Below, in pieces: positions 34,900-44,112 of a stretch of 64,000 bases of DNA (positions are counted from its first letter, which is position 1; every line of letters begins with the position of its first letter). The stretch is from assembly GCA_024235735.1 (NCBI GenBank), contig JACKLU010000003.1:62001-126000 (forward strand), in the 5' to 3' direction. Under the pieces are notes generated by a model. The model did no database searches. It saw only the letters and a program-made list of their open reading frames with translations, and was not told the origin of the DNA. The DNA is from Burkholderiales bacterium. Lineage in GTDB: Bacteria > Pseudomonadota > Gammaproteobacteria > Burkholderiales > Nitrosomonadaceae. A program made the position numbers and the translations under genes.

Positions 34900-35301
34900 T
34901 TACCAGATACAATGCAGCCCCGGGGTTGCACGCAGTTTTTCATCAGCGGTAATGAGTCGCGCCTGACAGACCAGGGCCGTAGCGGCAATCAACCGGTCAC
35001 CCGGATCTTTATGAACCACGATACCGCTTTCAGCCAATCCGGCAATGGCGGGCGTGAGTGGCAGTATCTTCAGCCCCAACGCCTTGATGATATCTTCCAT
35101 GTACGAAACCGGTGTATACCCGGCAGGTAATACCAGTCTTTTTTTGCGGAACAGCACGGCGATTTCCCACAGGCTGATTGCGGCGCAGGCTAACTCTCCG
35201 GCGACAATACCTTCATCCAGATACTGTTGCGCGGATACGGACAAACGATCCGGACGATCTGCCCAGAATAAAATCACATGCGTATCACAGATTGTCAGCA
35301 T
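34900..35301 (-). CDS. type II toxin, PIN domain (VapC family)
   Basis: A 133-residue PIN-domain ribonuclease toxin. Acidic active-site residues appear in the expected order: Asp in ICDTHV near the start, Glu in SLWEIAVL, and Asp in KDPGDRLIAATAL near the C-terminus. The ATG at 35301 gives the family-like start MLTICDTHV; another ATG at 35319 is possible. It overlaps the end of the antitoxin gene by 17 bases, which couples their translation. Confidence 0.85.
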   Translation of the reverse strand: MLTICDTHVILFWADRPDRLSVSAQQYLDEGIVAGELACAAISLWEIAVLFRKKRLVLPAGYTPVSYMEDIIKALGLKILPLTPAIAGLAESGIVVHKDPGDRLIAATALVCQARLITADEKLRATPGLHCIW

Positions 35302-35530
35302 CACCCGCCCATGCTTCATCCAGAGGCGCCAGGATATCTCCGCAAATAACCGTGCCTTGCAGTGATTTCAAACGATTTAATGCCGCTTCGCGCGCATTTT
35401 CCTGGCGATCCGGCACAATGCGGGCAATCGTTTTTCCATGTAACGTAATAACGACTTCTTCACCCCGCTGGACTTGTTTGAGATATTCAGGCAAGTGCTG
35501 ACGCAATTCCGTTACATTGACCGATGTCAT
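35285..35530 (-). CDS. type II antitoxin, Phd/YefM family
   Basis: An 81-residue antitoxin. The N-terminal Phd fold includes VNVTELRQHLPEYLKQVQRG and VITLHGKTIARIVP and binds operator DNA; the C-terminal tail should neutralise the PIN toxin. The ATG at 35530 follows GGAA, and a perfect inverted repeat overlapping the -10 box lies 13 bases upstream. The pairing of a Phd-type antitoxin with a VapC-type toxin is common. Confidence 0.85.
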   Translation of the reverse strand: MTSVNVTELRQHLPEYLKQVQRGEEVVITLHGKTIARIVPDRQENAREAALNRLKSLQGTVICGDILAPLDEAWAGDADNL

Positions 35531-35542
35531 AAAGAAGATTCC

Positions 35543-35594
35543 ATAATGTACATTAATTGTGTACATTATAAAAAGCTTTACGTTATATTTGCAA
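35543..35594 (-). promoter_or_regulatory. autoregulated promoter and operator of the toxin-antitoxin pair
   Basis: A perfect 10-base inverted repeat, ATAATGTACA at 35543-35552 and TGTACATTAT at 35560-35569, separated by seven bases. On the minus strand it overlaps a perfect -10 TATAAT (35565-35570); a -35-like TTGCAA is at 35589-35594 with 18-base spacing. Antitoxin binding here would block transcription. Confidence 0.72.
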
Positions 35595-35745
35595 TGCGCA
35601 TGAGAATACAATCCTTGGATTCCTGACGGCCTCGACGGATTTTTGCGGGAAATCTCTGTTTGAGATATTCCAACAATCGCCTGTGTAATTCTGCTACAGT
35701 TACTGCTGCCGCTTCTGGCGCGAAATTTCGAATTGGATTCATCAA

Positions 35746-36081
35746 ATGAAAGCCACCTTAACCGAATTAATGCAGCGAATACCGGGTCAAGTCACCGAAG
35801 AATGGCCGATGGGTGAGCCGTTTGCGGAAGCATTCCGGCATGGATCGATGTCCGTTGAAGTCTATGCGCCGAAAGATACGGATATACAGACACCCCATGA
35901 TCAGGACGAACTTTATTTCATTCATTCCGGCCATGGTGAACTGGTGATCGCTGGCGAGCGGCACCGGTTTGAACCGGGCATGGTGTTCTTTGTCGCGGCA
36001 CATGTTGAGCATCGTTTTGAACAATTTTCACCCGATTTTGTGACCTGGGTGGTCTTCTGGGGACCGAAAGGCGGGGAATAA
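35746..36081 (+). CDS. cupin domain protein
   Basis: A 111-residue single-domain cupin. Motif 1 is around DIQTPHDQDELYFIHSGHGE (metal ligands His, Glu, His) and motif 2 around HVEHRFEQF. The specific reaction or ligand is unknown; many such proteins are dioxygenases, isomerases or sugar-binding. It is convergent with the Wadjet operon. Confidence 0.75.
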   Translation: MKATLTELMQRIPGQVTEEWPMGEPFAEAFRHGSMSVEVYAPKDTDIQTPHDQDELYFIHSGHGELVIAGERHRFEPGMVFFVAAHVEHRFEQFSPDFVTWVVFWGPKGGE

Positions 36082-36139
36082 AACAGCCGTCCCTTCAGAA
36101 AATTCGTGCACAGATTCCTGATAAAACGTGAACCTGTTG

Positions 36140-37339
36140 CTATTGACCTGTCGCCTTCAGACCGTCCCTAAGCGCGGCGAGCGCTGATTCCACCCAGATA
36201 AATCCAATATGCTCCTGCTCCAGCCGGATGTTTTTACCCAGCCGGTTATCGCGCAGATCGTCATATAACGTTTGCTCCTCCGGACCAAGCCGTGTCAGAT
36301 TACGTAGCGTTGGCCGAGTTTCTACACCCCAGTACGGCTTGAACGCCAGCAGGGTCTCCCGGTTCATCAGGAACGACTCCACATGCGCGAACTGGCTGCG
36401 AATCTGGTCGAGTATGGCGAATCCATGGGTATCAATATCGCCCCAGTAATGGATGCGGCAACGCGCAAGCCATGCTGCCCGGCCCAGCATTTCAAAACCA
36501 TAGCCTGCGCCGAAAATGATCAGACTGTCCTGCATTGCGGGAAAAGCCAGGTAATTGATTTCATTCTCGGTGATAAATATTCGCGTCACGTTCAGGTCAA
36601 GCCGGGAGAAACTGCCGGCATCCAGAGAAATATCCTGTTCGCCTGTTTCGGGCAGCAAGGCATGCGCGGAATCCAGCACCCGGAAGCGAACACAGGCCGG
36701 TTTTTCGCGAAAACCATAACGGCGGGCAAATTGCGTTACGCCGGATGCCGTGGCGTCGATCGCCTCGGACGGAAGCGCACTATCCAGTAACTCACAAAGC
36801 ACACCACGGTGATGCTCGATAAACTTGCTGTGCACGCCCGGAATATCCACCTGCCGAAGATAAATGCCCGGGCGCGGATGCGTCTTCAGCCAGGCGACGA
36901 TAGCCAGCAGGCGCTCCCATTCCTCCATCAGCGCCAGTGCACGCAACGGCTTACGGGCAAGCCAGTCTGACAATTCCGGATGCCGGGCGCGCGTCAGGCC
37001 GACCAATGCCATGAAACGGTCCGCTTCCCGCTGCCTGCCGATCAGCTTCAAGGCATCTTCGACACTGTCGATCCATACCGCATGTGGGATTGTGTTTGCA
37101 CCGAAAACCCGGTGTTTGAACGCACGCATTTCCACCCGGCAGCAGGTCATCGCCTGCAACGCACTGATCCAGTCGCGCACGGCATCGAAATGCGCGGCCA
37201 GTTCAGCCGATGTCGGGGATTTGAACAGCAATCGGCGCGGAAACAAGGATTCGCCCGTTACCAGACTGACCAGAATATCGCCACGCGCCCACAACTTCCG
37301 CACCTGGGCGTGCAAATCCACCGGCTTTGTCCAGTTCAT
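36140..37339 (-). CDS. jetD: Wadjet anti-plasmid nuclease subunit JetD (DUF3322/DUF2220)
   Basis: A 399-residue TOPRIM-type nuclease of the Wadjet system, which cuts circular DNA after the SMC-like motor has extruded it. The N-terminal half corresponds to DUF3322 and the C-terminal half to DUF2220. TOPRIM acidic residues are seen: Glu in FITENEINYLAF (about 258) and the DxD of YWGDIDTHGF (Asp301, Asp303). Its ATG overlaps the jetC stop by four bases. It is last in the operon jetA-jetB-jetC-jetD. Confidence 0.92.
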   Translation of the reverse strand: MNWTKPVDLHAQVRKLWARGDILVSLVTGESLFPRRLLFKSPTSAELAAHFDAVRDWISALQAMTCCRVEMRAFKHRVFGANTIPHAVWIDSVEDALKLIGRQREADRFMALVGLTRARHPELSDWLARKPLRALALMEEWERLLAIVAWLKTHPRPGIYLRQVDIPGVHSKFIEHHRGVLCELLDSALPSEAIDATASGVTQFARRYGFREKPACVRFRVLDSAHALLPETGEQDISLDAGSFSRLDLNVTRIFITENEINYLAFPAMQDSLIIFGAGYGFEMLGRAAWLARCRIHYWGDIDTHGFAILDQIRSQFAHVESFLMNRETLLAFKPYWGVETRPTLRNLTRLGPEEQTLYDDLRDNRLGKNIRLEQEHIGFIWVESALAALRDGLKATGQ

Positions 37340-40300
37340 TCAGTCATCCTCGCTTTCTCTTCCCGATATTCCTCGATCGAAAGATTGCGCAACCTGGAAG
37401 CGCGGCCATCATCGTTATGCACAAACCCCACGCTGGCGACATAAGGCTCGATAATGTGGATTTTCTGCAACGGCGTAACAATCAGCAATTGCAGATTAAG
37501 CTGAGAAAACAGGCGTAATCCGTATTGCGCCGACTCATCCGAACCACGCCCGAAAGCCTCGTCGATAACGACAAAACGGAAAGAACGGGAGCGCACCGCG
37601 CCCCATTCCAGACCAAACTGATACGCCAGGCTCGCGGCCAGAATGGTATAAGCCAGCTTTTCCTTTTGACCACCCGACTTACCGCCTGAATCCGAATAAT
37701 GCTCATGTTCGCTGTCATCTTCCCGCCAGCGCTCACTGGCGGCAAACATAAACCAGTTGCGCACGTCAGTCACTTTCGCCGTCCAGCGCCGATCCGCCTC
37801 GGACTGCCCCTCACGACCGCGAAAACGCTCGATAATATGCCGCACCTGCAGGAACTTGGCCTCGGAATACTGATTGTCGTCCGACCCGGTCAGAGCGCCT
37901 TCCGTGCAGGCGCGCAGTTCCGTCTGAAAATCCCGGATATCAACATCCGGCGCCGGCTGCGCCTCGAGCACGATATAGCGCCCGGGATTGTAGTCGATGC
38001 CGGTCAATGATTCGTTGATGCGCGCGATCCGCTCCTTGATGGTTTCACGCTCCCGTGCCAGTTGTGACTGAAAATTGGCGACTTCACGAATCGTATTCTC
38101 GTTGAGCAGTTCCTTGAAACGCGCTTCAAAACGCGGCAGGTCATCGCTTTGCAGATTGTGCAGCATGGTGCGGTATTCAAATGCCGCTTCAATACTGGCA
38201 TCAATCTCGGAAGTCTCGAGCCTGAATGCTTCTTTATAGGAGGTCATCGCCTTGACGATCCGCTCCCCCAGCGTACTGAGCTTCCTGGATTCGCTCTCAA
38301 TCTGCTTTTGCAGCCAGTCGCGCATTTCGCGCTCGCGATTGTCGCAGGATTCCACGGTCAATGCCTGCCCACCCAGAACTTCGCTCCGCGCTTTGTCGAG
38401 TATGCCGAAATAGACGGCACGCTCCGGATCAACCAACCGGGTTTCGTTCAGCAAGGCTTGCGTTTGTGTGCGCAGCGCTTCGCCGTCAGTTTGTTTCTGT
38501 TCGATTCTGGAGCGCTTGTCTTTCAGCGCTTCCAGCCGGGTTTCGGTTTGCTGTAAAGCCTGGGTGGCCTGATTCAATTGCCCGGTCAGCTGTTTGAGTA
38601 TATCGGAGGTTGATTCCAGTTGCTGTTTTTCATCGTGCAGTCTGGCCAGCTCCACAGTGAGCGACTGCCAGTCGAGTTCACCATAATCAGCATACTCACC
38701 CAGTTTGGATAATACGGTCAGGCGCTCCTTGAGCAGGGTTTGCTCCGACTGAATCCTGCTCAGGCGGCTGCCCAGCTCACCCAGGTTGTTTTCCAGTTGT
38801 TTCGCCTTGGTTTCGAGTGCGGCGATTTTGGCTGCGTTATGCCAGCCCAGCACATACCGGCTGCGATCATCCAGCCGATGACGATCGTCTTTTTCATGCC
38901 GTTCACCGGGCGCTTTGATCTGTCCGGCGCGGGTAATGGCGCGCGTTTCGCGGCGAAACTGTTCCTGCGTGCTGCAACAGGCAATATCAAACCGGTGCGC
39001 CAGTTCACGTTCAAGCCAATCGTAAAAGGAAGAATCGGGTTTGATCATCAGCTTGCGCACCAGCGAATCGCGGTGCAATTCGGGTTGATCGCCACGCGCC
39101 CGCTGACGCACCCGGAAGTAAACCAGCCGCCCGCCAAGCTGGGTTTTGTCCACCCAGTCCGCAACAGCCGTGTAATAACCATCCGGCACCAGCAGTGACA
39201 AACCGAAGTTGCGCAGCAGGCGTTCCGCCGCGCCTTCCCAATCGCGCTCCGCCTCGTGCACCTGCAATAATTCGCCAGCAAACGGCATTTCGGCCTCGGG
39301 CACCTCCAGCGCTTTGCACAGTGCTGCGCGCATGACAATCTGTTCCGCCGGAATATTACTGCGCCGGGCCTTCAGACTGTCGATTTCGGTAATCAATGCA
39401 TCGTACGCCTGCTTGCCCTGACGCAGACTGACGCCATGTTCGGTCAGGTCATTCTGCAGACCGGCTTCCCGGGTTCGCGCCGCTTCTTCGAGCACCAAAA
39501 AATGTTGCTGCTGCGTTATAAAATCCGCTTCATCACCCGCCGGAATTTCGTCAATCACCCGCACCAGTTCGGCATAACGTTGCGCCTTGCGCTCACGCAT
39601 CTGGCGCTCCTGATCCTTCGTGCGGATCTCGGCAGCCAGCCGCTCAAGGCGGTCGCCGCCATTCTCGGCGATACTGCGCTTGAGTTCTTCCGTCGCGGCA
39701 CGCCTTGCATCGCGTTGTTCCTCGCCTCGCTTGATCAGTGCGTCCTGGTGCGCATGCTCGATGGCAAGGTTCGCCAACCGTTGGTCCAGCAATGTCAGTT
39801 TCAAGCCCGCGAAATAGGGGTTGAGCGCTTCACGGCAGGCGCGGCGTTCTTCCAGATACTGATTCAGCGAGGCATGCCGCTCGCAATCAGCGACCAGCGG
39901 AGACAACGACTCCACCTGACGCTTGGCTTTCAGCACCGCCTCATGCGCCCGGCTGAGGTCATCGAAATGATCGATCAGCGCTGTAATTCGCGGCGCGACA
40001 TCAAAGGGTTCGAGCATGTGACTGCGGACAAAATCAGTCAGATTACCCACCGACTTCATCGACACCGTTTGATGAAACAGCTCAAGCGCCTGTTCATTGT
40101 CGATCCCGAAGCGCCGCCGGAACCAGGCGCTATAGGGCGGAAAACTGTCGAACACTTCCGCACTTCGGTCACTGCTGCCCGTGCGCAACCGCTTGCGCAA
40201 TTGCGCAATATCCGGGCCGAAGTTCGCAAAATCAGCAGCAATCGATAAGGCATGCTCTGCGCCAACGAAAAAACGCGCCGGCTGTCCCTGCGTATCCTTC

Positions 40301-40722
40301 ATCCAGAATACTTGCGCCAGCGTCACTGTCTGGTCATACCCTGCATTATGAAACACGCCGAGAATCACGGAATAACTGCGGGTGTCACGCAGCGCCACAG
40401 GCTTTGCGGTACCACTCATGTCATTACGCTCCGACTTGTAGTGACCAAGCACATAAGAACGCAGCGTACGCTCTTTAGTGTCCGCACCGGCAGCCTTGTT
40501 ATAAGCGACGCGATGCGCTGGAACCAGCAAGGTGGTCACTGCATCGACAAGCGTGGATTTACCCGAACCGATATCCCCCGTCAGCAAGCCGTTCCTGCCG
40601 TCAAGCCGCAATGCCCAGACTCGTTCTCCAAAGGTTCCCCAGTTGAGCACCTCCAAACGATGCAAGCGAAACCCGGCCAGCGTATCGTCGCCGAGGAAAT
40701 CAAGCTGCTGTTGTGTCTGCAA
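37336..40722 (-). CDS. jetC: Wadjet SMC-like ATPase JetC (MukB/SbcC-like)
   Basis: A 1128-residue SMC-family motor. Walker A GDIGSGKST is at 49-57; long coiled coils with a central hinge-like region occupy about 230-950; the ABC signature SGGQKEK is at 1016-1022 and Walker B VVIDEAFGRG at 1051-1060. It pairs with JetA (kleisin) and JetB (kite) to form the loop-extruding complex that recognises plasmids. The start is TTG at 40722, preceded by AGGGAT inside the end of jetB; no ATG lies nearby. Confidence 0.93.
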   Translation of the reverse strand: MQTQQQLDFLGDDTLAGFRLHRLEVLNWGTFGERVWALRLDGRNGLLTGDIGSGKSTLVDAVTTLLVPAHRVAYNKAAGADTKERTLRSYVLGHYKSERNDMSGTAKPVALRDTRSYSVILGVFHNAGYDQTVTLAQVFWMKDTQGQPARFFVGAEHALSIAADFANFGPDIAQLRKRLRTGSSDRSAEVFDSFPPYSAWFRRRFGIDNEQALELFHQTVSMKSVGNLTDFVRSHMLEPFDVAPRITALIDHFDDLSRAHEAVLKAKRQVESLSPLVADCERHASLNQYLEERRACREALNPYFAGLKLTLLDQRLANLAIEHAHQDALIKRGEEQRDARRAATEELKRSIAENGGDRLERLAAEIRTKDQERQMRERKAQRYAELVRVIDEIPAGDEADFITQQQHFLVLEEAARTREAGLQNDLTEHGVSLRQGKQAYDALITEIDSLKARRSNIPAEQIVMRAALCKALEVPEAEMPFAGELLQVHEAERDWEGAAERLLRNFGLSLLVPDGYYTAVADWVDKTQLGGRLVYFRVRQRARGDQPELHRDSLVRKLMIKPDSSFYDWLERELAHRFDIACCSTQEQFRRETRAITRAGQIKAPGERHEKDDRHRLDDRSRYVLGWHNAAKIAALETKAKQLENNLGELGSRLSRIQSEQTLLKERLTVLSKLGEYADYGELDWQSLTVELARLHDEKQQLESTSDILKQLTGQLNQATQALQQTETRLEALKDKRSRIEQKQTDGEALRTQTQALLNETRLVDPERAVYFGILDKARSEVLGGQALTVESCDNREREMRDWLQKQIESESRKLSTLGERIVKAMTSYKEAFRLETSEIDASIEAAFEYRTMLHNLQSDDLPRFEARFKELLNENTIREVANFQSQLARERETIKERIARINESLTGIDYNPGRYIVLEAQPAPDVDIRDFQTELRACTEGALTGSDDNQYSEAKFLQVRHIIERFRGREGQSEADRRWTAKVTDVRNWFMFAASERWREDDSEHEHYSDSGGKSGGQKEKLAYTILAASLAYQFGLEWGAVRSRSFRFVVIDEAFGRGSDESAQYGLRLFSQLNLQLLIVTPLQKIHIIEPYVASVGFVHNDDGRASRLRNLSIEEYREEKARMTE

Positions 40723-40727
40723 TTTAT

Positions 40728-41387
40728 TTATCCCTGCTTTCCTTCGAGAACAGACTCCGATTCACCGGCAAGATGCGCCTGATAGTCGGCCAGACGCGCA
40801 TCCAGCTCAGCCAGCCATTGCGCGTCGACAAATGCTTTGAGTATGCGGCGCACCTCGAACACTGACGCCCGTCCTTCTGAATTCGCCGCACCTGTGCGCA
40901 TCCGGCGCAGGAAACCCAGTTCCACGATTTTATTGAGATGCGCATCAATCTGGTCGATCAGGCGCGCTTCATTGCTGCTTTCCGGCAAAAATACCCGCAT
41001 CAAATCGACAATTTCATCCCGGGTGAGCACCAGTCGCGTATCGCTGCCCGTTGCATCAAATTCGGCCAGTTTTTTCCGCAGCAGCGCCAGCAGTAAACTG
41101 ACTGGAAAAGATAACGGACGCCGGACAATCAGGCGTGGCAGCCTGATTACCGACTCGCCGGCATCTTCCGAACGCGCGCGCAGAAAGGCGTAGCCTTCAG
41201 CCTCATCCAGCACCAGATCCAGCCCCAAGACAGCAACATAATCCCGCACGCGTACCTGCAACTTCAGCAGTGCGCTCCATTGCGCGGCATTGTCTTCCTG
41301 ATACATCACACCTTTGAGCAGTGGAATGACCAGCGTTGACAAATCGTGATCGGCGCTGGCAGCTTCTGCAGAAATTTCTTCTTCCAT
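40728..41387 (-). CDS. jetB: Wadjet kite subunit JetB (MukE-like, DUF4194)
   Basis: A 219-residue DUF4194 protein with predicted winged-helix content, including VRDYVAVLGLDLVLDEAEGY and RDEIVDLMRVFLP. In Wadjet it bridges the kleisin JetA and the JetC heads. The ATG lies four bases after the jetA stop, and the jetC start follows five bases after its own stop, so the order and spacing are those of a tight operon. Confidence 0.9.
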   Translation of the reverse strand: MEEEISAEAASADHDLSTLVIPLLKGVMYQEDNAAQWSALLKLQVRVRDYVAVLGLDLVLDEAEGYAFLRARSEDAGESVIRLPRLIVRRPLSFPVSLLLALLRKKLAEFDATGSDTRLVLTRDEIVDLMRVFLPESSNEARLIDQIDAHLNKIVELGFLRRMRTGAANSEGRASVFEVRRILKAFVDAQWLAELDARLADYQAHLAGESESVLEGKQG

Positions 41388-41391
41388 AGGG

Positions 41392-42861
41392 TTATCTCAC
41401 GAAAATCACACGCGGCAGGCGCACACGTTTCAAAATCTGTTTTCCATCGGCCCCGGCGCTTTGCCAGGTAATCGTTTCAGTCGCGTCTTCATCCACCACG
41501 GTTCTGGAGGACTTGCCCGCGAGTTCCAGGTAAGTCACGAGCTCGGCCAGACCATGCCGCAGTGGATGCAGCTGACAAAGCGCACCAAGCGTGATTTGCG
41601 AACGATCCTGTAAAGCATGGCGAATATGACGCGTCATGCGTTCCTTGTCGATAACTACTTGAGAGTACAGCGCCTCCATCAACCATGGCTGCTCATCCTC
41701 GTCCCCGTCATTTTGCGGCAACGCAATAGCGGCAATCGCTGTTTTAGCGCTGACCGTATGCAGCGGCCGCTCCATCGGCAGCTCAATGGAAGCCGCCAGA
41801 TCGGCGATGGCCATCACCTCCCCCGGTGGTGGTGATTCCCGCAACGCCAGCGCCCTGACTTCCAAACCCCGCAGGATATCCATAATGCGGCGGTTCTCCA
41901 GCCAGGCCTGATCATCCAGAAAGCGACGCAATTGCTGGGAAAGCCGGGCCACTGTGCGTTGCGTATGTTCGCCGGCTTCCAGCCAATCATAATGGATCCG
42001 GTGGGTGCGCGCATCGGGTTTGAGCTCGGCGATCGGTGTCAGCGACAATACCCGTTCGAGTAAAGCCGTGAGTTCTTCCTGGCGGCTGCTCGACATCAGA
42101 AAATCCCAGAATGCCTGAAAGCTGCGCCCTTGATCCGAATCGGCTATCGCATCACGCTCCCCCATAATCTCTTCCAGCAACGCACCCTTGGCACCTTCCC
42201 ATAACGCAATGCGTTCGCGCACGCGCCGATCCAGACTGCGAAAATTGTGTTCTACCTCGCGAAAATCCGTCAGCAACTCGCGCGCCAATTGGGTGAACTG
42301 CTGGAAGCGATCTTTCAGCGCAGTGTCATCCAGCAGCGGCAGATCGCCCGCTTCTATCCGGATAATCTCCGCATTGATTTCGTCACGGCGCTTTTGCAAC
42401 TCCTTAATCCGCGTCTGCGGATCTGTTTCGCTGCCTTCGCTCATCTGCTTGAGTAATTCGAACAACATCAACAGGCGCGACTCCGTTCCGACAAAACTGC
42501 GTTCAACCAACGTTCCCAGCCAGGCAATGGCTTTCTCGCTGGCCGGAGTCAGATCAAAATGCGGCTCGTCCGATCCGTGAACGTAGAATTTACGCAACCA
42601 GCCTTTTTCACTACCGGCCCAGTCATTGAGATATTCCAGTGCTGTCTTGGGATAGGCCGCATCACCGAACTGTTCACGCAAATGAAACAACTCATCCTCC
42701 AATGCCTCGGACAAATCCGCCTGAGCCATCATCCGCACATTGGGAATGACGAAAACACGTTGCAGAAAACTGGCCAACAGCGGCGCATGATCGGAGCGCA
42801 GCAGACGCCAGGCGGGATGGTTTTGGCGCAATAGTTCGAGAGTGGCGTAGTCGAGTGTCAT
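41392..42861 (-). CDS. jetA: Wadjet kleisin subunit JetA (MukF-like, DUF3375)
   Basis: A 489-residue DUF3375 protein, first gene of the operon. The start MTLDYATLELLRQNHPAWRL is typical of the family. The protein is mostly helical with a coiled region around 160-215 (QTRIKELQKRRDEINAEIIR). It should connect the JetC ATPase heads and recruit JetB. All four Wadjet subunits are present and full-length, with no frameshift seen. Confidence 0.92.
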   Translation of the reverse strand: MTLDYATLELLRQNHPAWRLLRSDHAPLLASFLQRVFVIPNVRMMAQADLSEALEDELFHLREQFGDAAYPKTALEYLNDWAGSEKGWLRKFYVHGSDEPHFDLTPASEKAIAWLGTLVERSFVGTESRLLMLFELLKQMSEGSETDPQTRIKELQKRRDEINAEIIRIEAGDLPLLDDTALKDRFQQFTQLARELLTDFREVEHNFRSLDRRVRERIALWEGAKGALLEEIMGERDAIADSDQGRSFQAFWDFLMSSSRQEELTALLERVLSLTPIAELKPDARTHRIHYDWLEAGEHTQRTVARLSQQLRRFLDDQAWLENRRIMDILRGLEVRALALRESPPPGEVMAIADLAASIELPMERPLHTVSAKTAIAAIALPQNDGDEDEQPWLMEALYSQVVIDKERMTRHIRHALQDRSQITLGALCQLHPLRHGLAELVTYLELAGKSSRTVVDEDATETITWQSAGADGKQILKRVRLPRVIFVR

Positions 42862-43192
42862 TACAGAAGTAGCATCAGTGGGTCCTGCCTATCGCTGTCT
42901 ATCGTTATCCGCTTGATATCAAAACGGGTTGCACAACTGGCAGAAAAATCAAATTTTAAGCCAATCACTTCGACATTTAAAGTTTATGATTTTTATCGGC
43001 AATATTTATTCTGAGCAACCCCGGTGATTTCAGGCTTCGCATCGGCAGTGCTTTGGGCGTATGATATAAAACCGTATGGATTATTTTCACATCAGTCTTG
43101 ATTTAAATAAAACAGTGAGTTGCCGTGTGCGTTATTCAAATCTTTTAACAATCTGTCAATCCCTACCCTTTTAAATCTAGACCATTAGCACT
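42862..43192. other. divergent intergenic region between jetA and the retropepsin-like gene
   Basis: About 330 AT-rich bases with no gene. It must carry the Wadjet promoter on the minus strand and a promoter for the gene at 43193; I found no consensus pair strong enough to place either. Confidence 0.5.
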
Positions 43193-43672
43193 ATGCACCG
43201 CAGTCTTATCCGAGTACTGATTATCTGGATTATCATTTTCTCCGCGATTTATCTGTACTTCAACACAAAACTGGAACCCAGGATCACAGTAGCAAAGCAA
43301 AGTCTGGTATCCGGCGAAGTGATCATTCCGCGTTCCTGGGACGGACACTACTATATTCAGGGTTCAATTAACAGCTATCCGGTGATTTTTATGGTGGATA
43401 CAGGCGCAACCGTTGTTTCACTTGGCACCGAGATCGCCCGACGTGTGCAATTACCCAAAGGCAGACCGGCGAACTTCACCACCGCTGGCGGTGTTGTGCA
43501 GGGCGAAATGGTCAACGACCAGACCATCGAGGCGGGCGGCATTGTGGTCAGCGGTCTACAGATTTCAGTTGGTCTGCCGGGAGACATGGCGTTATTGGGG
43601 CAAAATTTTTTGCGCAACATTGATGTCATTCAATCCAACGACACGATGACATTGCGTCTCAGGCAACAGTAG
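43193..43672 (+). CDS. retropepsin-like aspartic protease, TIGR02281 family
   Basis: A 159-residue membrane-anchored protein. One N-terminal transmembrane helix (about 7-23) is followed by a periplasmic retroviral-protease-like fold with the catalytic motif MVDTGATVVSLG (Asp69). The TIGR02281 clan of clan AA aspartic proteases is widespread in proteobacteria, usually with unknown substrate; as a single domain it should work as a dimer. It lies just before a class D element. Confidence 0.82.
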   Translation: MHRSLIRVLIIWIIIFSAIYLYFNTKLEPRITVAKQSLVSGEVIIPRSWDGHYYIQGSINSYPVIFMVDTGATVVSLGTEIARRVQLPKGRPANFTTAGGVVQGEMVNDQTIEAGGIVVSGLQISVGLPGDMALLGQNFLRNIDVIQSNDTMTLRLRQQ

Positions 43673-43679
43673 TCACCCA

Positions 43680-43840
43680 GGAGACTGTCCGAGAATAGTG
43701 ATCATAGCGAGGGCGAAGCTGGTTGAGCGGGATTTTTCGATCATTTGAGGCGAATAGTCATTCTATTCAACGAAAAAGATCGGAAAATCCAGCCAGCCAG
43801 GATCGTCCGCAGTAGATCAGCCTATTCTCGGACAGTCTCC
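43680..43840 (+). repeat. class D inverted-repeat element, full copy (161 bp)
   Basis: Ends are a perfect 19-base inverted repeat: GGAGACTGTCCGAGAATAG at 43680-43698 and CTATTCTCGGACAGTCTCC at 43822-43840. The interior has another dyad (GGATTTTTCGATC / GATCGGAAAATCC-like). It starts eight bases after the retropepsin stop. A 44-bp relic of the same class is at 61672-61715. Confidence 0.82.
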
Positions 43841-43931
43841 CAGGATTACCCGCCTGTTCCGGCAAACATGCCATCAATTCAGGATTGAACCGATCAGCGG
43901 TTTATAATGATGTCCTTCTTTTAGAATATAG

Positions 43932-44082
43932 AGCATCTCTAAGAATCCATATTTCGTTACAATACGTCGTTGTTCACAAAAAATATCTCCTTACATATCC
44001 AGCATATGCTGCGTCAATATTTTTTGTTCTCACCTCGTTTCGCTCAGTTTTTATTAAAAACTCTGGATTTTTAGAGACGCCC
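43932..44082 (-). repeat. class C inverted-repeat element, copy 2 (about 151 bp)
   Basis: Begins AGCATCTCTAAGAATCC and ends CTGGATTTTTAGAGACGCCC, matching the copy at 25411-25552 in reverse orientation. It occupies the region just upstream of icd (element end to ATG: 30 bases), so icd's promoter must be inside or upstream of it, or the element may supply one. Confidence 0.75.
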
Positions 44083-44112
44083 TATACACATTGATTATTT
44101 TCGGGAGGCCCA

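Noticed and set aside
39436..40248. 270-codon open frame on the plus strand opposite jetC
   Set aside because: Antisense shadow of the Wadjet ATPase gene; no family features.
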